The notes under the pieces were generated by a model. That model was not told the DNA's origin. It worked only from the letters and a program-made list of their open reading frames with translations, and searched no databases. DNA of 64,000 bases, taken from assembly GCF_038396755.1 (NCBI RefSeq), contig NZ_CP149822.1, positions 1,550,001-1,614,000 on the forward strand, given 5' to 3'. This DNA comes from Chitinophaga pollutisoli. GTDB taxonomy: Bacteria; Bacteroidota; Bacteroidia; Chitinophagales; Chitinophagaceae. Shown piece by piece: positions 25,068 to 34,572 of this stretch (position 1 is its first letter; each line of letters opens with the position of its first letter). The translations under genes and the position numbers were made by a program.

Positions 25068-25946
25068 ATGTCTAAAGTAAAAGTCGGTTACGTACAGATG
25101 AGCTGTTCCGCCAGTAAGGCGGAAAATCTCGCCAAAGCCATCGAAAAGGTCCGGGAAACCGCGGCCAAAGGGGCGCAGATCATCTGCCTCCAGGAATTAT
25201 TCACTTCGCTGTATTTCTGCGATGTGGAAGATTACGAGAACTTTAAACTGGCGGAGCCCATCCCCGGCCCTTCCACCGAATCCCTCGGTGCCGTGGCCAA
25301 GGAACTGGGCGTGGTGATCATCGCCTCCTTGTTCGAGAAAAGAACGGAAGGACTGTACCACAACACCACCGCCGTGATCGATGCCGACGGCAAATACCTC
25401 GGCAAATACCGCAAAATGCATATCCCCGACGATCCCGCATATTACGAGAAGTTCTACTTCACGCCGGGCGACCTGGGCTATAAAGTCTTCAAAACCAAAT
25501 TCGCCACCATTGGCGTGCTGATCTGCTGGGACCAATGGTACCCCGAAGCCGCGCGCATCACCTCCCTCATGGGCGCCCAGATCCTGTTCTACCCCACCGC
25601 CATCGGCTGGGCCACGAGCCAGGACGAAGCCACCAACGTGGAACAATACAACGCCTGGCAAACCATGCAGCGCAGCCATGCCGTGGCCAACGGCGTGCAC
25701 GTCGTAAGCGTGAACCGCACCGGCTTTGAGCAGGACGGGCTCATGAAATTCTGGGGCGGCTCCTTCGTGGCCAATCCCTTCGGCACCGTGCTCCACCAAA
25801 GCTCGCACACCGACGAGGAAAACGTCGTGCTGGAACTGGACCTTTCCAAAACCGACCGCTACCGCACCCACTGGCCTTTCCTCCGCGACCGCAGAATAGA
25901 CTCCTACCAACCGATCACCAAACGATATATCGACGACGAACAATGA
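25068..25946 (+). CDS. aguB: N-carbamoylputrescine amidase
   Basis: This nitrilase-family enzyme hydrolyses N-carbamoylputrescine to putrescine, CO2 and ammonia, finishing the agmatine route to polyamines. The 292 residues from ATG 25068 (MSKVKVGYVQM) hold the Glu-Lys-Cys triad in LQELFTSLYF, KYRKMHIPDD and GVLICWDQWYPE. The reading frame continues upstream to 25032, but the -7 box lies inside that extension. Its stop overlaps the aguA start by four bases, and the pairing with agmatine deiminase fixes the substrate with good confidence. Confidence 0.93.
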   Translation: MSKVKVGYVQMSCSASKAENLAKAIEKVRETAAKGAQIICLQELFTSLYFCDVEDYENFKLAEPIPGPSTESLGAVAKELGVVIIASLFEKRTEGLYHNTTAVIDADGKYLGKYRKMHIPDDPAYYEKFYFTPGDLGYKVFKTKFATIGVLICWDQWYPEAARITSLMGAQILFYPTAIGWATSQDEATNVEQYNAWQTMQRSHAVANGVHVVSVNRTGFEQDGLMKFWGGSFVANPFGTVLHQSSHTDEENVVLELDLSKTDRYRTHWPFLRDRRIDSYQPITKRYIDDEQ

Positions 25947-26989
25947 TACAGCCAACACCCCGGGAACTGGGCTATTACTTCCCGGCCGAGTTCCATCCGC
26001 ATACCGCCACATGGTTGAGCTGGCCCCACAAGGAAGCCAGCTGGCCCGGGAAGATCCAGACCATCTATCCCCATTACAGCCGTTTTGTCAAATACCTGGC
26101 CGATAGCGAGCTGGTACGCATCAACGTGGCCGACGAAGCAATGAAAGCCTTCGCCACCGGGCACCTCCAGGCTGCCGGCGTGAATATGGCGCAGGTGGAG
26201 TTCTTCCTCCACCCCACCAACGACGCCTGGTGCCGCGACCACGGCCCGGCGTTTCTCATCAATCCCAACGCCGCGCAAAAGAAGGCGGTGGTAGACTGGA
26301 ACTATAACGCCTGGGGCGGAAAATATCCCCCCTTCGACCTCGACGATATCATCCCCACCAAAATCGCCAGACATTTCGGCCTGCCGCTCTTTGAGCCGGG
26401 CATCATCATGGAAGGCGGTTCCGTGGAATTCAACGGGAAAGGCACCATCCTTACCAGCAGCTGCTGTCTCCTCAACGAAAACCGCAACGCCCACCTTAAC
26501 CAGGAACAGGTGGAAAAATACCTCTACGAGTTTTACGGAGCAGAACAGGTGTTGTGGGTGGATGAAGGCATCGTGGGCGACGACACCGACGGTCATATCG
26601 ACGATACCATCCGTTTCGTGAACGAGGATACCGTGCTGACCGTCATCGAAACCGACAAGACAGACGAGAACTACGAAATCCTGCAGCAGAACCTGCGCCA
26701 GCTCAAAGCCATGCGCCTGCTCAACGGCAAGCAGCTCAACATTGTGGAGCTGCCCATGCCCGGCGCCGTCATCTTCGACGACCAGCGCCTGCCGGCATCC
26801 TACGCCAACTTCTGCATCAGCAACAAGTACGTCATCGTTCCCACATTCCAATGCGACAAAGACGAACAGGCGCTGCGCATCATCGCCGACTGTTTCCGCG
26901 ACCGCGAAGTAGTGGGCGTGGATTCTACCGACATTATCTGGGGCCTCGGCAGTTTCCATTGCCTGAGCCAGCAGGAACCTGCGGTTTAA
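25943..26989 (+). CDS. aguA: Agmatine deiminase
   Basis: AguA deiminates agmatine to N-carbamoylputrescine and ammonia. The 348 residues show the Porphyromonas-type peptidylarginine deiminase fold with TATWLSWPH, NDAWCRDHGPAF, EGGSVEFNGKG, DTDGHIDDTIRFV and the nucleophile cysteine near the C-terminus in GSFHCLSQQEPA. The ATG overlaps the aguB stop (ATGA). Agmatine presumably comes from arginine decarboxylase, not encoded here. Confidence 0.94.
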   Translation: MIQPTPRELGYYFPAEFHPHTATWLSWPHKEASWPGKIQTIYPHYSRFVKYLADSELVRINVADEAMKAFATGHLQAAGVNMAQVEFFLHPTNDAWCRDHGPAFLINPNAAQKKAVVDWNYNAWGGKYPPFDLDDIIPTKIARHFGLPLFEPGIIMEGGSVEFNGKGTILTSSCCLLNENRNAHLNQEQVEKYLYEFYGAEQVLWVDEGIVGDDTDGHIDDTIRFVNEDTVLTVIETDKTDENYEILQQNLRQLKAMRLLNGKQLNIVELPMPGAVIFDDQRLPASYANFCISNKYVIVPTFQCDKDEQALRIIADCFRDREVVGVDSTDIIWGLGSFHCLSQQEPAV

Positions 26990-27015
26990 CGCGATTTAAT
27001 TTTTACCGGAATAAG

Positions 27016-27051
27016 AAAAGGCCGTTCCCTGCGAAAGAGAACGGCCTTTTT
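27016..27051. terminator. Bidirectional terminator
   Basis: A 12-base stem AAAAGGCCGTTC/GAACGGCCTTTT with T runs on both strands separates aguA from the convergent beta-helix gene. Confidence 0.9.
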
Positions 27052-27081
27052 CATACACGTTTTCGTAAACAACAATCTTTT

Positions 27082-28209
27082 TTACAACTGCTGGGCATCA
27101 ATGATCCGGATGCCTTCCACGGGTTGCCGGCCAAATTCCACCAACTGGGAATTGCCGCCTAGGCCCGTAATATCCCTGAAAGTGGCATTCTTCAACGTTC
27201 CCACGATCTTAACGGCCGCTTTGGCCCTGGTCCGCACATTCTCCACCTGGATATTGCAGGTTTCGCCCAGCACATTCATGCGGGACGACCAGTAATGCTC
27301 CTCCCCGATCCGGATACCCGCTCCGGGCCTGATTTCCTTGTCCGTCGAAGTATCGAAAATCCCCGAAACGAAAATGTTGTACATTTTGATACCATCCTGG
27401 TTGAGCAGGCGTACGAGGGCGTGGCCGCCGACGCATTTGGCCTGTATGTTACGGATGGTGATGTTGTAGATGTCGTCGTTCTCACGGGGGAGCCTGCCGC
27501 CCACCTGCATGCTGGTTTTGGCGGTATCGTTGGGCGTGGCGAGGCCGGTGAGGGCGATCACATCATCGCCGGTGATGCCGGTGATGTTTTCGATGATGAT
27601 GTCGTGACAGCCCTTGCGGACGTCAACACCGTCCTGGTTCGGAAATTTGTTGGTGTTGGCGAAGTTGATGTTGGCCACCTTGCCGTAGGCACAACCATGT
27701 TCCATGGAAATAGCCCAGGCCTGCGTTTCTTCCATCGTAAAACCTTCGATGGTGAAATGTTGCGTATCGTACAACAGGATGCCGATGGTGCGGTAGCCGC
27801 TCTTATCGCCTGGCGGGTTGAAGTGTGCTTCCAGTCCGCCGCTCAGCACGGCGTTTCCTTTGCCGGTGATGCGTATGTTTTTGTTGGATGAAAGCGGTTG
27901 GGTGCGGGCGCCGGCGTTGGTGATGATGTTGTCCGCGGTGCCGGGCGAAAGGCGCACGAGGCAATCGTTGAGCACCAGCGTAAAGTCTGACGGCACGAGT
28001 ATAGCGCGGTCGATGAGCCATTCGGCGCTTTTCCGCTGCTGGTTCCAGCGCGGGATTTCGATGGAGTTGACGCCTGTCCGGATGGCTTCACGGATGGCAG
28101 CTTCGATGCGGTCGCTGTCGGTTCCCTTCCTAAAATCATTCGGCGTGATGGGATCCGCCATGGCGGCGGCGGACCATATCAGGCAAATACACAATGCTAT
28201 AAACCTCAT
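27082..28209 (-). CDS. Secreted right-handed beta-helix protein, GH28-like
   Basis: The 375 residues have a signal peptide (about 1-18) and then parallel beta-helix coils rich in N-[IV]-x-[IV] turns. Two motifs recall polygalacturonases of GH28: NQDGVD (191-196) for NTDG and GDD at 214-216. The later GHG/RIK pair is not conserved: GGHALVRL and GIRIGEEHY take its place. It may be a divergent glycan hydrolase or lyase acting in the periplasm or at the surface. It is the last gene of the SusC-SusD unit, 23 bases after SusD, which supports a polysaccharide role. Confidence 0.72.
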   Translation of the reverse strand: MRFIALCICLIWSAAAMADPITPNDFRKGTDSDRIEAAIREAIRTGVNSIEIPRWNQQRKSAEWLIDRAILVPSDFTLVLNDCLVRLSPGTADNIITNAGARTQPLSSNKNIRITGKGNAVLSGGLEAHFNPPGDKSGYRTIGILLYDTQHFTIEGFTMEETQAWAISMEHGCAYGKVANINFANTNKFPNQDGVDVRKGCHDIIIENITGITGDDVIALTGLATPNDTAKTSMQVGGRLPRENDDIYNITIRNIQAKCVGGHALVRLLNQDGIKMYNIFVSGIFDTSTDKEIRPGAGIRIGEEHYWSSRMNVLGETCNIQVENVRTRAKAAVKIVGTLKNATFRDITGLGGNSQLVEFGRQPVEGIRIIDAQQL

Positions 28210-28232
28210 ATCTGTTGCTTGCTGTTAAATAA

Positions 28233-29666
28233 TCAATCGTATCCCAGGTTCTGCGACAGTTCCGGGTTCAGGCTTCTTTCCCTGAACGGGATGGGGAACA
28301 GGACGTTGCGGTCCCTGATGTCGTAGTTTTCTACAAGATACCCCACTCCTTTGTATTTCTCCTTGTATGCACGCATCACTTCCAGCATTTTGCCGGTACG
28401 CAGCAGGTCGAGGTAGCGGTGGCCTTCGAAGCAAAGTTCTACGCGGCGCTCGTGCTGTATGGTGTCGCGCAGGGCGGTTTGACCTACATCCGGGACATCA
28501 TCCAGATCCGCGCGGAAGCGTACTTCGTTGAGGGGTTTGATGGCTTCGCCGGTAGCGCCGGTTTCGTTGAGGGCTTCGGCGTACATGAGCAATACATCCG
28601 CATAACGGATTACCGGCCAGAGGTTCTTGCCTTCGTTATTGGCGATGGGCCTGTCGAGGAATTTGCGGGTATACAGCGCGTTGGTGGTAGCATACCGGGC
28701 GATGGCCACGGGTTTGCGGGCATCATCGGCCTCGAAGGCATCATTCAGGTCTTCCGTGCCCTGGTTCGATCCTGCCGGGAAGGCGCCGGTAGTGATGTCG
28801 GTACCGGAACCAAAGGGCGCGAAGCGGATGCAGAAACTGCTGCCTTCCCCGTTGCCGTTGGCGATATATTGCACGGCAAAGAGTATCTCCTTGTTATTGC
28901 GGTTGTCGACGCTGAACACCTGCGCATAATCGTCAAGCAGGCCGAAATTCGCGTCTTCTTTCGCGGCTTTCAGCACCGGCACGGCTTTAGGGAATTGTTT
29001 GGACACGAGGTACATTTTCCCCAGCAAGGCTTGCGCAGCGGCTTTGGGAGCGCGGCCTACATTGGCGCCCGTATACACCGGGGGAAGCGCTTCGATGGCG
29101 GCCAGGAGGTCTGTTTCGACCTGCGCGTACACCTTGGCGATGGGTTCGCGGAGGTAGCTGTACGCCTCGGCTTCCGTTTTCACTTCCTTCAGGATCAGCG
29201 GCACATCGCCAAAGAACTGCGCCAGCTGCAGGTACATGAGCGAGCGCACGAAGAGGGCTTCGCCTTTGTATTGCTTTTTCAGGTTATCGTTCATGGCAAT
29301 GGCATCGATCTTGTCGAGGATGATATTGGCACGGCCGATGGTATTGTAAGAATTGAGCCAGAGCGACTGGAAATAAGAATTGTTATTGAGCCAGGTTTGC
29401 TGGTCTACCTCCGCGTAGGCGAGGTTCCCATTGTTGGCTTCCGTATTGTCGGATGGCACTTCCGCCACCACGAAGTAGTTGTTATAATACCCGCGAAGGC
29501 TGTTGTACATGCCGTTAACGGCGGCTGTAATATCCGACTCGCGGTTGAAGTAATCGTCGCGGTTCACGACCGTGGGGGATTTCAGGTCTACGAAGCTCGT
29601 GCATCCCTGCGCGAGGCCGAGAACCATTGCGGCCATTCCCACCAGTTTATATGTATGCGATTTCAT
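28233..29666 (-). CDS. SusD/RagB-type nutrient-binding lipoprotein
   Basis: The 477-residue surface lipoprotein from ATG 29666 (MKSHTYKLVG) has a lipobox at VLGLAQGC. SusD signatures include DDYFNRESDITAAVNGMYNSL, a TPR-like middle (FVRSLMYLQLAQFFGDVPLI), and the C-terminal LNEVRFRADLDDVP, HERRVELCFEGHRYLDLLRTG and NVLFPIPFRE. It partners the SusC gene 27 bases upstream and belongs to the AraC-linked catabolic locus. Confidence 0.95.
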   Translation of the reverse strand: MKSHTYKLVGMAAMVLGLAQGCTSFVDLKSPTVVNRDDYFNRESDITAAVNGMYNSLRGYYNNYFVVAEVPSDNTEANNGNLAYAEVDQQTWLNNNSYFQSLWLNSYNTIGRANIILDKIDAIAMNDNLKKQYKGEALFVRSLMYLQLAQFFGDVPLILKEVKTEAEAYSYLREPIAKVYAQVETDLLAAIEALPPVYTGANVGRAPKAAAQALLGKMYLVSKQFPKAVPVLKAAKEDANFGLLDDYAQVFSVDNRNNKEILFAVQYIANGNGEGSSFCIRFAPFGSGTDITTGAFPAGSNQGTEDLNDAFEADDARKPVAIARYATTNALYTRKFLDRPIANNEGKNLWPVIRYADVLLMYAEALNETGATGEAIKPLNEVRFRADLDDVPDVGQTALRDTIQHERRVELCFEGHRYLDLLRTGKMLEVMRAYKEKYKGVGYLVENYDIRDRNVLFPIPFRERSLNPELSQNLGYD

Positions 29667-29693
29667 CTGCGCTAGATTTTTGTGCTTGATCAA

Positions 29694-32600
29694 TTAAAAC
29701 CCGATGTTGATACCTACCATTACGCTTTTTGCCAGCGGATAGCTGCCCTGGTCGGCCCCTGGCTGGTAAACGGACGTGCCGTACTGGCTGGGCTCGGGGT
29801 TGAATCCGGGATACTTGGTAAGGGTGAAGAGGTTCTGCGCCGTGAGGTAAAGGCGTGCCGACTGCAGGGTGAGCCTCCTGGTGATCGTCTCCGGCAGGTT
29901 GTACCCCAGCGTTACGTTTCGCAGGCGCAGGAAGGAGCCGCTGAATACGGCGTAAGAGCTGAGTTGCCCCGCGGTGCTGAAGCCCGCACGGGGCCCTACA
30001 CGCGCATACTTCACATCCCTGTCGGGTTCTTCGGGCCTGTAATAATTGTTTGCCATTTCCTTTACGGCGTTGAATTTACCGATCCAGAGTTGGGAGTGGC
30101 GTGCGGCGCCATTGATGATGCCGTTGCCGAGGGTGCCCTGGAAGAGGAAGCTCAGGTCGAAGTTTTTGTACGAGAAATTGTTGGTGATACCGTACACGTA
30201 ATCCGGGAAACCGTTGCCGAGATAAGTGCGGTCGGATTCGTTGATCTGTCCGTCGCCGTTCACGTCGCGGATTTTGTAATCGCCCACGCCGGAGCCGGCC
30301 CATTTGGCGCTCTTCGCCAGCTCATCCGCATTCTTAAACACACCGTCGATCACGAAGCCATAGAAGCTGCCCAGGGGCTTGCCCACTTCCACGCGGTAAA
30401 CGTTCGGCCATCCGCCGATACCGTCGTAGGGGTTGAGGGATTTCCTGCCACCGAGATCCATCACTTCGGAACGGTTGTAGGAGATATTGAAGTTGGTGCT
30501 CCATTTGAACTTGCCCACCATGTTTCGGGTGTTCAGCTCGATTTCGTAGCCCCTGTTGCGCAGCTTGCCGATGTTGGTCTGGAACGATGTGGCATAGCCG
30601 AGCACGCCGGGAAGGTCTTTGGAGAACAGCATGCCGTCGGTTTCCTTGTTGTAGAAGTCCACCGTCAGGTAGATCCTTTCTTTCAGGAAAGCCGCTTCCA
30701 GGCCGACGCCGAACTGTTTGTTCTTTTCCCAGGTAAGTTCGCGGTTCATATATCCGTTCTGGAATACGCCGGACACGCGCTGGTCGCCGAGGCTGTAATT
30801 GGAATAACCGATGCCGCTCATCCAGGTGAAGTCGCCGATGTTGGCGTTGCCGGTTTCGCCATAGCTGGCCCTGATCTTCAGTTCATCGAACAGCTGCTGG
30901 TTTTGCATGAAGGCTTCCTCCGAAACGCGCCATGCGGCGGAATACGATTGGAAGACGCCCCAACGGTTATCAGGCCCGAAGCGTGAAGATGCGTCTGTAC
31001 GGATGGAGGCGGAAAGGAGATATTTGTTTTTGTAATCGTAGTTCACGCGTGCGGCGTAAGACAGGAAGCTGTTCAATTCATATCCCAGCGTTCCAAGCAG
31101 TTCGGTGGATGCGGCGGGGTTATGCACCTGGTCGTTGATGAAGGTGCCGGCCTTGCCGCGTGCTGCCGTGCTGGTGCCGTTGAAGCGCTGCATGGAATAC
31201 AGCAGCATACCGCCGAGGTTGTGCCCGCCTTTCAGGCTGCGGCTGTAGTTGAGGGTATTTTCCCAGAGCCAGCCTACGGTCCTGTTGCTTGTTACCTGGC
31301 TGGCGATTCCCGTCAGCAAAGGATTTGAAAGGTTCGCGAAGGGCGCGCTGCTATAAGCGAGAGTGGAAGGCGTGTATTCTGTATAAGTTGTAGCGCCGGT
31401 TGTTACGCCGCCCTGTGATTTGATGATGAGGCCTTTGAGGGGCTCCCACTGCAGGTAGGCATTGCTGAGCAGGCCGGAGTACTTTTGCTCGTTTTCATAC
31501 AGTTCCAGCACGGCCAGCGGGTTGTGGATGCCCGGCTCGCTGAAGCCGTATTGGGTGAAGGGCAATACGTTGTTCTGTCCATAATCGCCATTGGGTAAAC
31601 GTGGAGACACCACCGGCGGCATGAGCATCGCTGCGTATACCGGCATGTATGTGGCAGGACCCGGATTGCCCGGACCGGGCTTCACGTTGCGGGTGGTGAA
31701 TGACGGCGCAAAGCTCGCACCCATCTTCAGTTTACTGCTCAGGTCCGCATCGATATTGGCGTTTACCGTTCCCATCTTGTAATCCGTTCCGATCATCACG
31801 CCCTTCTGGTTGGTATAGTTGCCGGAAATGGAGAAACGTACTTTATCGCTGCCGCCGCGGGCGCTCAACTGGATGTCTGACATGGGAGCCGAACGGAAGA
31901 TCACATCCTGCCAGTCGGTATCCGCCAGCTGGTCCGGCGTGTCGAACACATCGGGGTAGCGGCCGTTCTGAGCTTTGGCAGCATCTTTGGCGTATTGCAG
32001 GTATTCGGATTTGTTCATCATGTCCATGGTACGGTAAACGGTTTGAACGCCGGTGTATGCGTTGACGTTAAACATCGTCTTCCCTGACTTGCCGCGTTTG
32101 GTGGTCACGATCACCACCCCGTTGGCGGCGCGGGAGCCGTAAATTGCCGCGGAAGCCGCGTCTTTCAGCAATTCGATGGACTCGATATCGGCCACGTTGA
32201 TGCGCTGGAATTGCGCTGCGTTGGGCAGCGGGTAACCGTCTACCACATACAGCGGATCGTTGGACGCGCCCATGGAGCCGATGCCCCGGATGCGGATGGT
32301 GGGCGCTTCGCCGGGCATGCTGCCGCTGGCGGATTGCACCTGCACGCCGGCGGCAAGGCCCGCGAGGGCGTCACCCGGATTGGTTACGGGTTGTTTGCCG
32401 AGGTCGGCGCCGGATACTTTGGAGATGGCGGTAGTGAGGCGGCGCTTGGAGGAAGTGCCGTATCCCACCACCACTACTTCGTCGAGGTCGGAAAGGCTGG
32501 ATTCCAGGGCTACAACGGGCATGTTGCCATCGCCCACCACTACGCTCTGTTCCTTGAAACCGACGATGCGGAAGACAAGTATTTCCCCTTTACCAGCTTC

Positions 32601-32831
32601 CAGCCGGAAGCGGCCATCCGCGTCGGTGACGGTACCCCGTTGCGTACCTTTTACAAAAACGGATACGCCTTCCAGGGGCTGCCCGGAAGCATCCGTTACC
32701 CTTCCGGTAACCGGAGCGCGGGCTACGGAATGGCGTATGCCTTCACCCGTTGCGGTTCCCGGGACCGGTGCGGCGGTAGCGCCGGCTGTACCCAGGAACA
32801 TTGCGATCATAAATACTGCGGATACATTCAT
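29694..32831 (-). CDS. SusC/RagA-type TonB-dependent outer membrane transporter
   Basis: The 1045-residue transporter has a signal peptide (about residues 1-21), a carboxypeptidase-like domain (VTGRVTDASGQPLEGVSVFVKGT), a short linker, the plug (VVVGYGTSSKRRLTTAIS, PLYVVDGYPLPN, LKDAASAAIYGSRAANGVV) and a C-terminal barrel ending in VGINIGF. It imports the glycan handled by this locus. It is the first gene of a SusC-SusD-beta-helix unit. The predicted transcription start near 32941 leaves a leader of about 110 bases. Confidence 0.95.
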   Translation of the reverse strand: MNVSAVFMIAMFLGTAGATAAPVPGTATGEGIRHSVARAPVTGRVTDASGQPLEGVSVFVKGTQRGTVTDADGRFRLEAGKGEILVFRIVGFKEQSVVVGDGNMPVVALESSLSDLDEVVVVGYGTSSKRRLTTAISKVSGADLGKQPVTNPGDALAGLAAGVQVQSASGSMPGEAPTIRIRGIGSMGASNDPLYVVDGYPLPNAAQFQRINVADIESIELLKDAASAAIYGSRAANGVVIVTTKRGKSGKTMFNVNAYTGVQTVYRTMDMMNKSEYLQYAKDAAKAQNGRYPDVFDTPDQLADTDWQDVIFRSAPMSDIQLSARGGSDKVRFSISGNYTNQKGVMIGTDYKMGTVNANIDADLSSKLKMGASFAPSFTTRNVKPGPGNPGPATYMPVYAAMLMPPVVSPRLPNGDYGQNNVLPFTQYGFSEPGIHNPLAVLELYENEQKYSGLLSNAYLQWEPLKGLIIKSQGGVTTGATTYTEYTPSTLAYSSAPFANLSNPLLTGIASQVTSNRTVGWLWENTLNYSRSLKGGHNLGGMLLYSMQRFNGTSTAARGKAGTFINDQVHNPAASTELLGTLGYELNSFLSYAARVNYDYKNKYLLSASIRTDASSRFGPDNRWGVFQSYSAAWRVSEEAFMQNQQLFDELKIRASYGETGNANIGDFTWMSGIGYSNYSLGDQRVSGVFQNGYMNRELTWEKNKQFGVGLEAAFLKERIYLTVDFYNKETDGMLFSKDLPGVLGYATSFQTNIGKLRNRGYEIELNTRNMVGKFKWSTNFNISYNRSEVMDLGGRKSLNPYDGIGGWPNVYRVEVGKPLGSFYGFVIDGVFKNADELAKSAKWAGSGVGDYKIRDVNGDGQINESDRTYLGNGFPDYVYGITNNFSYKNFDLSFLFQGTLGNGIINGAARHSQLWIGKFNAVKEMANNYYRPEEPDRDVKYARVGPRAGFSTAGQLSSYAVFSGSFLRLRNVTLGYNLPETITRRLTLQSARLYLTAQNLFTLTKYPGFNPEPSQYGTSVYQPGADQGSYPLAKSVMVGINIGF

Positions 32832-32947
32832 AGTGGTATACTTCTAATAAGTCAAAAAATTTCCATGCTGTTCGCAGACAAACAGCTTACGTGGATGAAT
32901 AGATTAATTATCGTTTTGGTTGAAATAAATCACCCCTCATGTCTTCC

Positions 32948-33012
32948 CAAAAATAACCAGTATTCCTTACGTAATTGGACACATGGTTTTCAAAGTATGA
33001 CATCATATTTGC
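32948..33012 (-). promoter_or_regulatory. AraC-type operator and promoter of the SusC unit
   Basis: In the direction of transcription the distal half-site is GCAAATATGATG (33001-33012) and the proximal one GAAAACCATGTG (32980-32991), offset by 21 bases. A 24-base gap leads to the -7 box TATTTTTG (32948-32955). The same geometry occurs at 37910-37974 and 40944-41008. No TTG is seen at -33, as expected for an activator-dependent promoter. Confidence 0.68.
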
Positions 33013-33063
33013 ATTAGGCAATTACTTTATCTGATTTCCATGCAAACGCGCGATAAAAGCAGT

Positions 33064-34569
33064 TCAGGTTTCCGCCGCATCCGGACCGATCCTTTTATGC
33101 CCGATGTGCCGGTAAGGCAGGCGGCGCAGGTTGCTGGTGCAAAGGCCGGGACTGTCGATGTAGAAAGCAGCGCCCGCTATGGGATCGTATGCCTGTTTGT
33201 GCGATACGGCGGCTTTTACGATGATGAATTGCGCCGTTTCGGGCACGATGCCCTGCGAGCGGAGCTGGCCAAGATCCATGGGCGGTGTTTTGTACGTGGT
33301 GAGCAGCACCGTGGCCTGCGTGTTCCGGATAACGGCGCAGGGGCCCATGTTCACGAATGCTCCGGTAATGGATGCGAGGTGGGAATTTTTATTTTCCAGT
33401 TCAAAACAGCCGTCGGTGAGGTTGCTGACGGTGGCGGTGAATGTCACCGGATCGCCGTGGAACCTGTCCGTTTTTCCGCCGATAGTGAATGTGCCGGTTG
33501 CGCCGATGCCCAGGTGAATGCAATCCTGCACCGCTTTCGGATCGTTCAGGATCGCAACGATCCCTGTTTCGCCGGTGGCGAGGAGCGGGGCGAGGATGCC
33601 GGTACCATCGCCGGGCGTGCCGCCGCCGATGTTGTCGGAAGCTTCGATGAGGAGAACCGGCGCCATGAGGCCGGGGATCGCCAGCACGCTCTCCAGCGTG
33701 TGCTCGTAAGGGTAAGCCGGTTGCAGGTGCGCTTTCAGTTCCTGTTCCAGCGCTGCGAGCCATGCTGCGGCTTCCGCCGCGGGGCCGCGTGTGCAGCAGG
33801 AAAAACTGAAGCCGCAGTCGGGAATGTCGGCGTAGGCGAATCCCGCCCAAACGTTGATACAGAGGAGCTGTGGGTTTGCTGCTTCGACAGCGGCGGCCCT
33901 GCGCAGCAGTGCGCGCATGGGGTCCGCGGCGGTGCCTTGCCCGGCGGGCGGTGCGATGTATGGAGTAGCATGAAATACTTGTCGCACACCGGGTTGTTCC
34001 AAAATCTCCTGCAAAAAAGCGGCGGCTGTAACGGCGGCTTCGCGCGCATCGGTATGCGGGTTCTCGCGGTAACCGTAGAGGCAGGTACTGTTATCGATCA
34101 TTTTTTGGGAAACGTTGGCGTGCAGATCGAGCACCGCCACTACGGGCACTTGCTTTCCGCGGAGGGAGAAAAAGAACTGCAGCTCTTCCAGCAAACGTCC
34201 TTCCACATCCGCCGTGTTTTCGCAAACCATGGCGCCGTGCAACACCAGGTACACCGCGTCTACCTGCTGCCAATGCACATCCAGCGCCGCGAAGAAATGT
34301 TCCCGGAAGTAGTCGTACACGGCGTCTTCTGCCATTCCCGAAGGCATGGCGGCCATCTGTATGCCGGGGGTCACCTCCCACCCTGCTTCGCGGGCAAAAG
34401 CGAGGAAACCGTCCATCGGTGTGCCGTTGCCTTCGTTGCACGCCAGGATTTCAGGGCCGTGATGGAGCGCCAGTTCGCGGAAGGAACCGAGGCCAGTGCG
34501 TTCGGCCAGGAACGTATGTGTTTCATGGAAAAGGCCGGATACAAATACCGTTGGAGTCTTCTTACGCAT
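33064..34569 (-). CDS. M81-family (MlrC-like) metallopeptidase
   Basis: The 501 residues match the MlrC family, whose namesake opens small microcystin peptides with a metal. The N-terminal metal motif is GLFHETHTF, followed by VYLVLHGAMVCENTADVEG, VVAVLDLHANVSQKM and, late, IEASDNIGGGTPGDGTG, all typical. No signal peptide is seen, so it is cytoplasmic. It is the last gene of the SDR unit, 3 bases after the aminotransferase. Many members sit in catabolic operons with unknown amide substrates, which fits here. Confidence 0.88.
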   Translation of the reverse strand: MRKKTPTVFVSGLFHETHTFLAERTGLGSFRELALHHGPEILACNEGNGTPMDGFLAFAREAGWEVTPGIQMAAMPSGMAEDAVYDYFREHFFAALDVHWQQVDAVYLVLHGAMVCENTADVEGRLLEELQFFFSLRGKQVPVVAVLDLHANVSQKMIDNSTCLYGYRENPHTDAREAAVTAAAFLQEILEQPGVRQVFHATPYIAPPAGQGTAADPMRALLRRAAAVEAANPQLLCINVWAGFAYADIPDCGFSFSCCTRGPAAEAAAWLAALEQELKAHLQPAYPYEHTLESVLAIPGLMAPVLLIEASDNIGGGTPGDGTGILAPLLATGETGIVAILNDPKAVQDCIHLGIGATGTFTIGGKTDRFHGDPVTFTATVSNLTDGCFELENKNSHLASITGAFVNMGPCAVIRNTQATVLLTTYKTPPMDLGQLRSQGIVPETAQFIIVKAAVSHKQAYDPIAGAAFYIDSPGLCTSNLRRLPYRHIGHKRIGPDAAET

Positions 34570-34572
34570 CGG

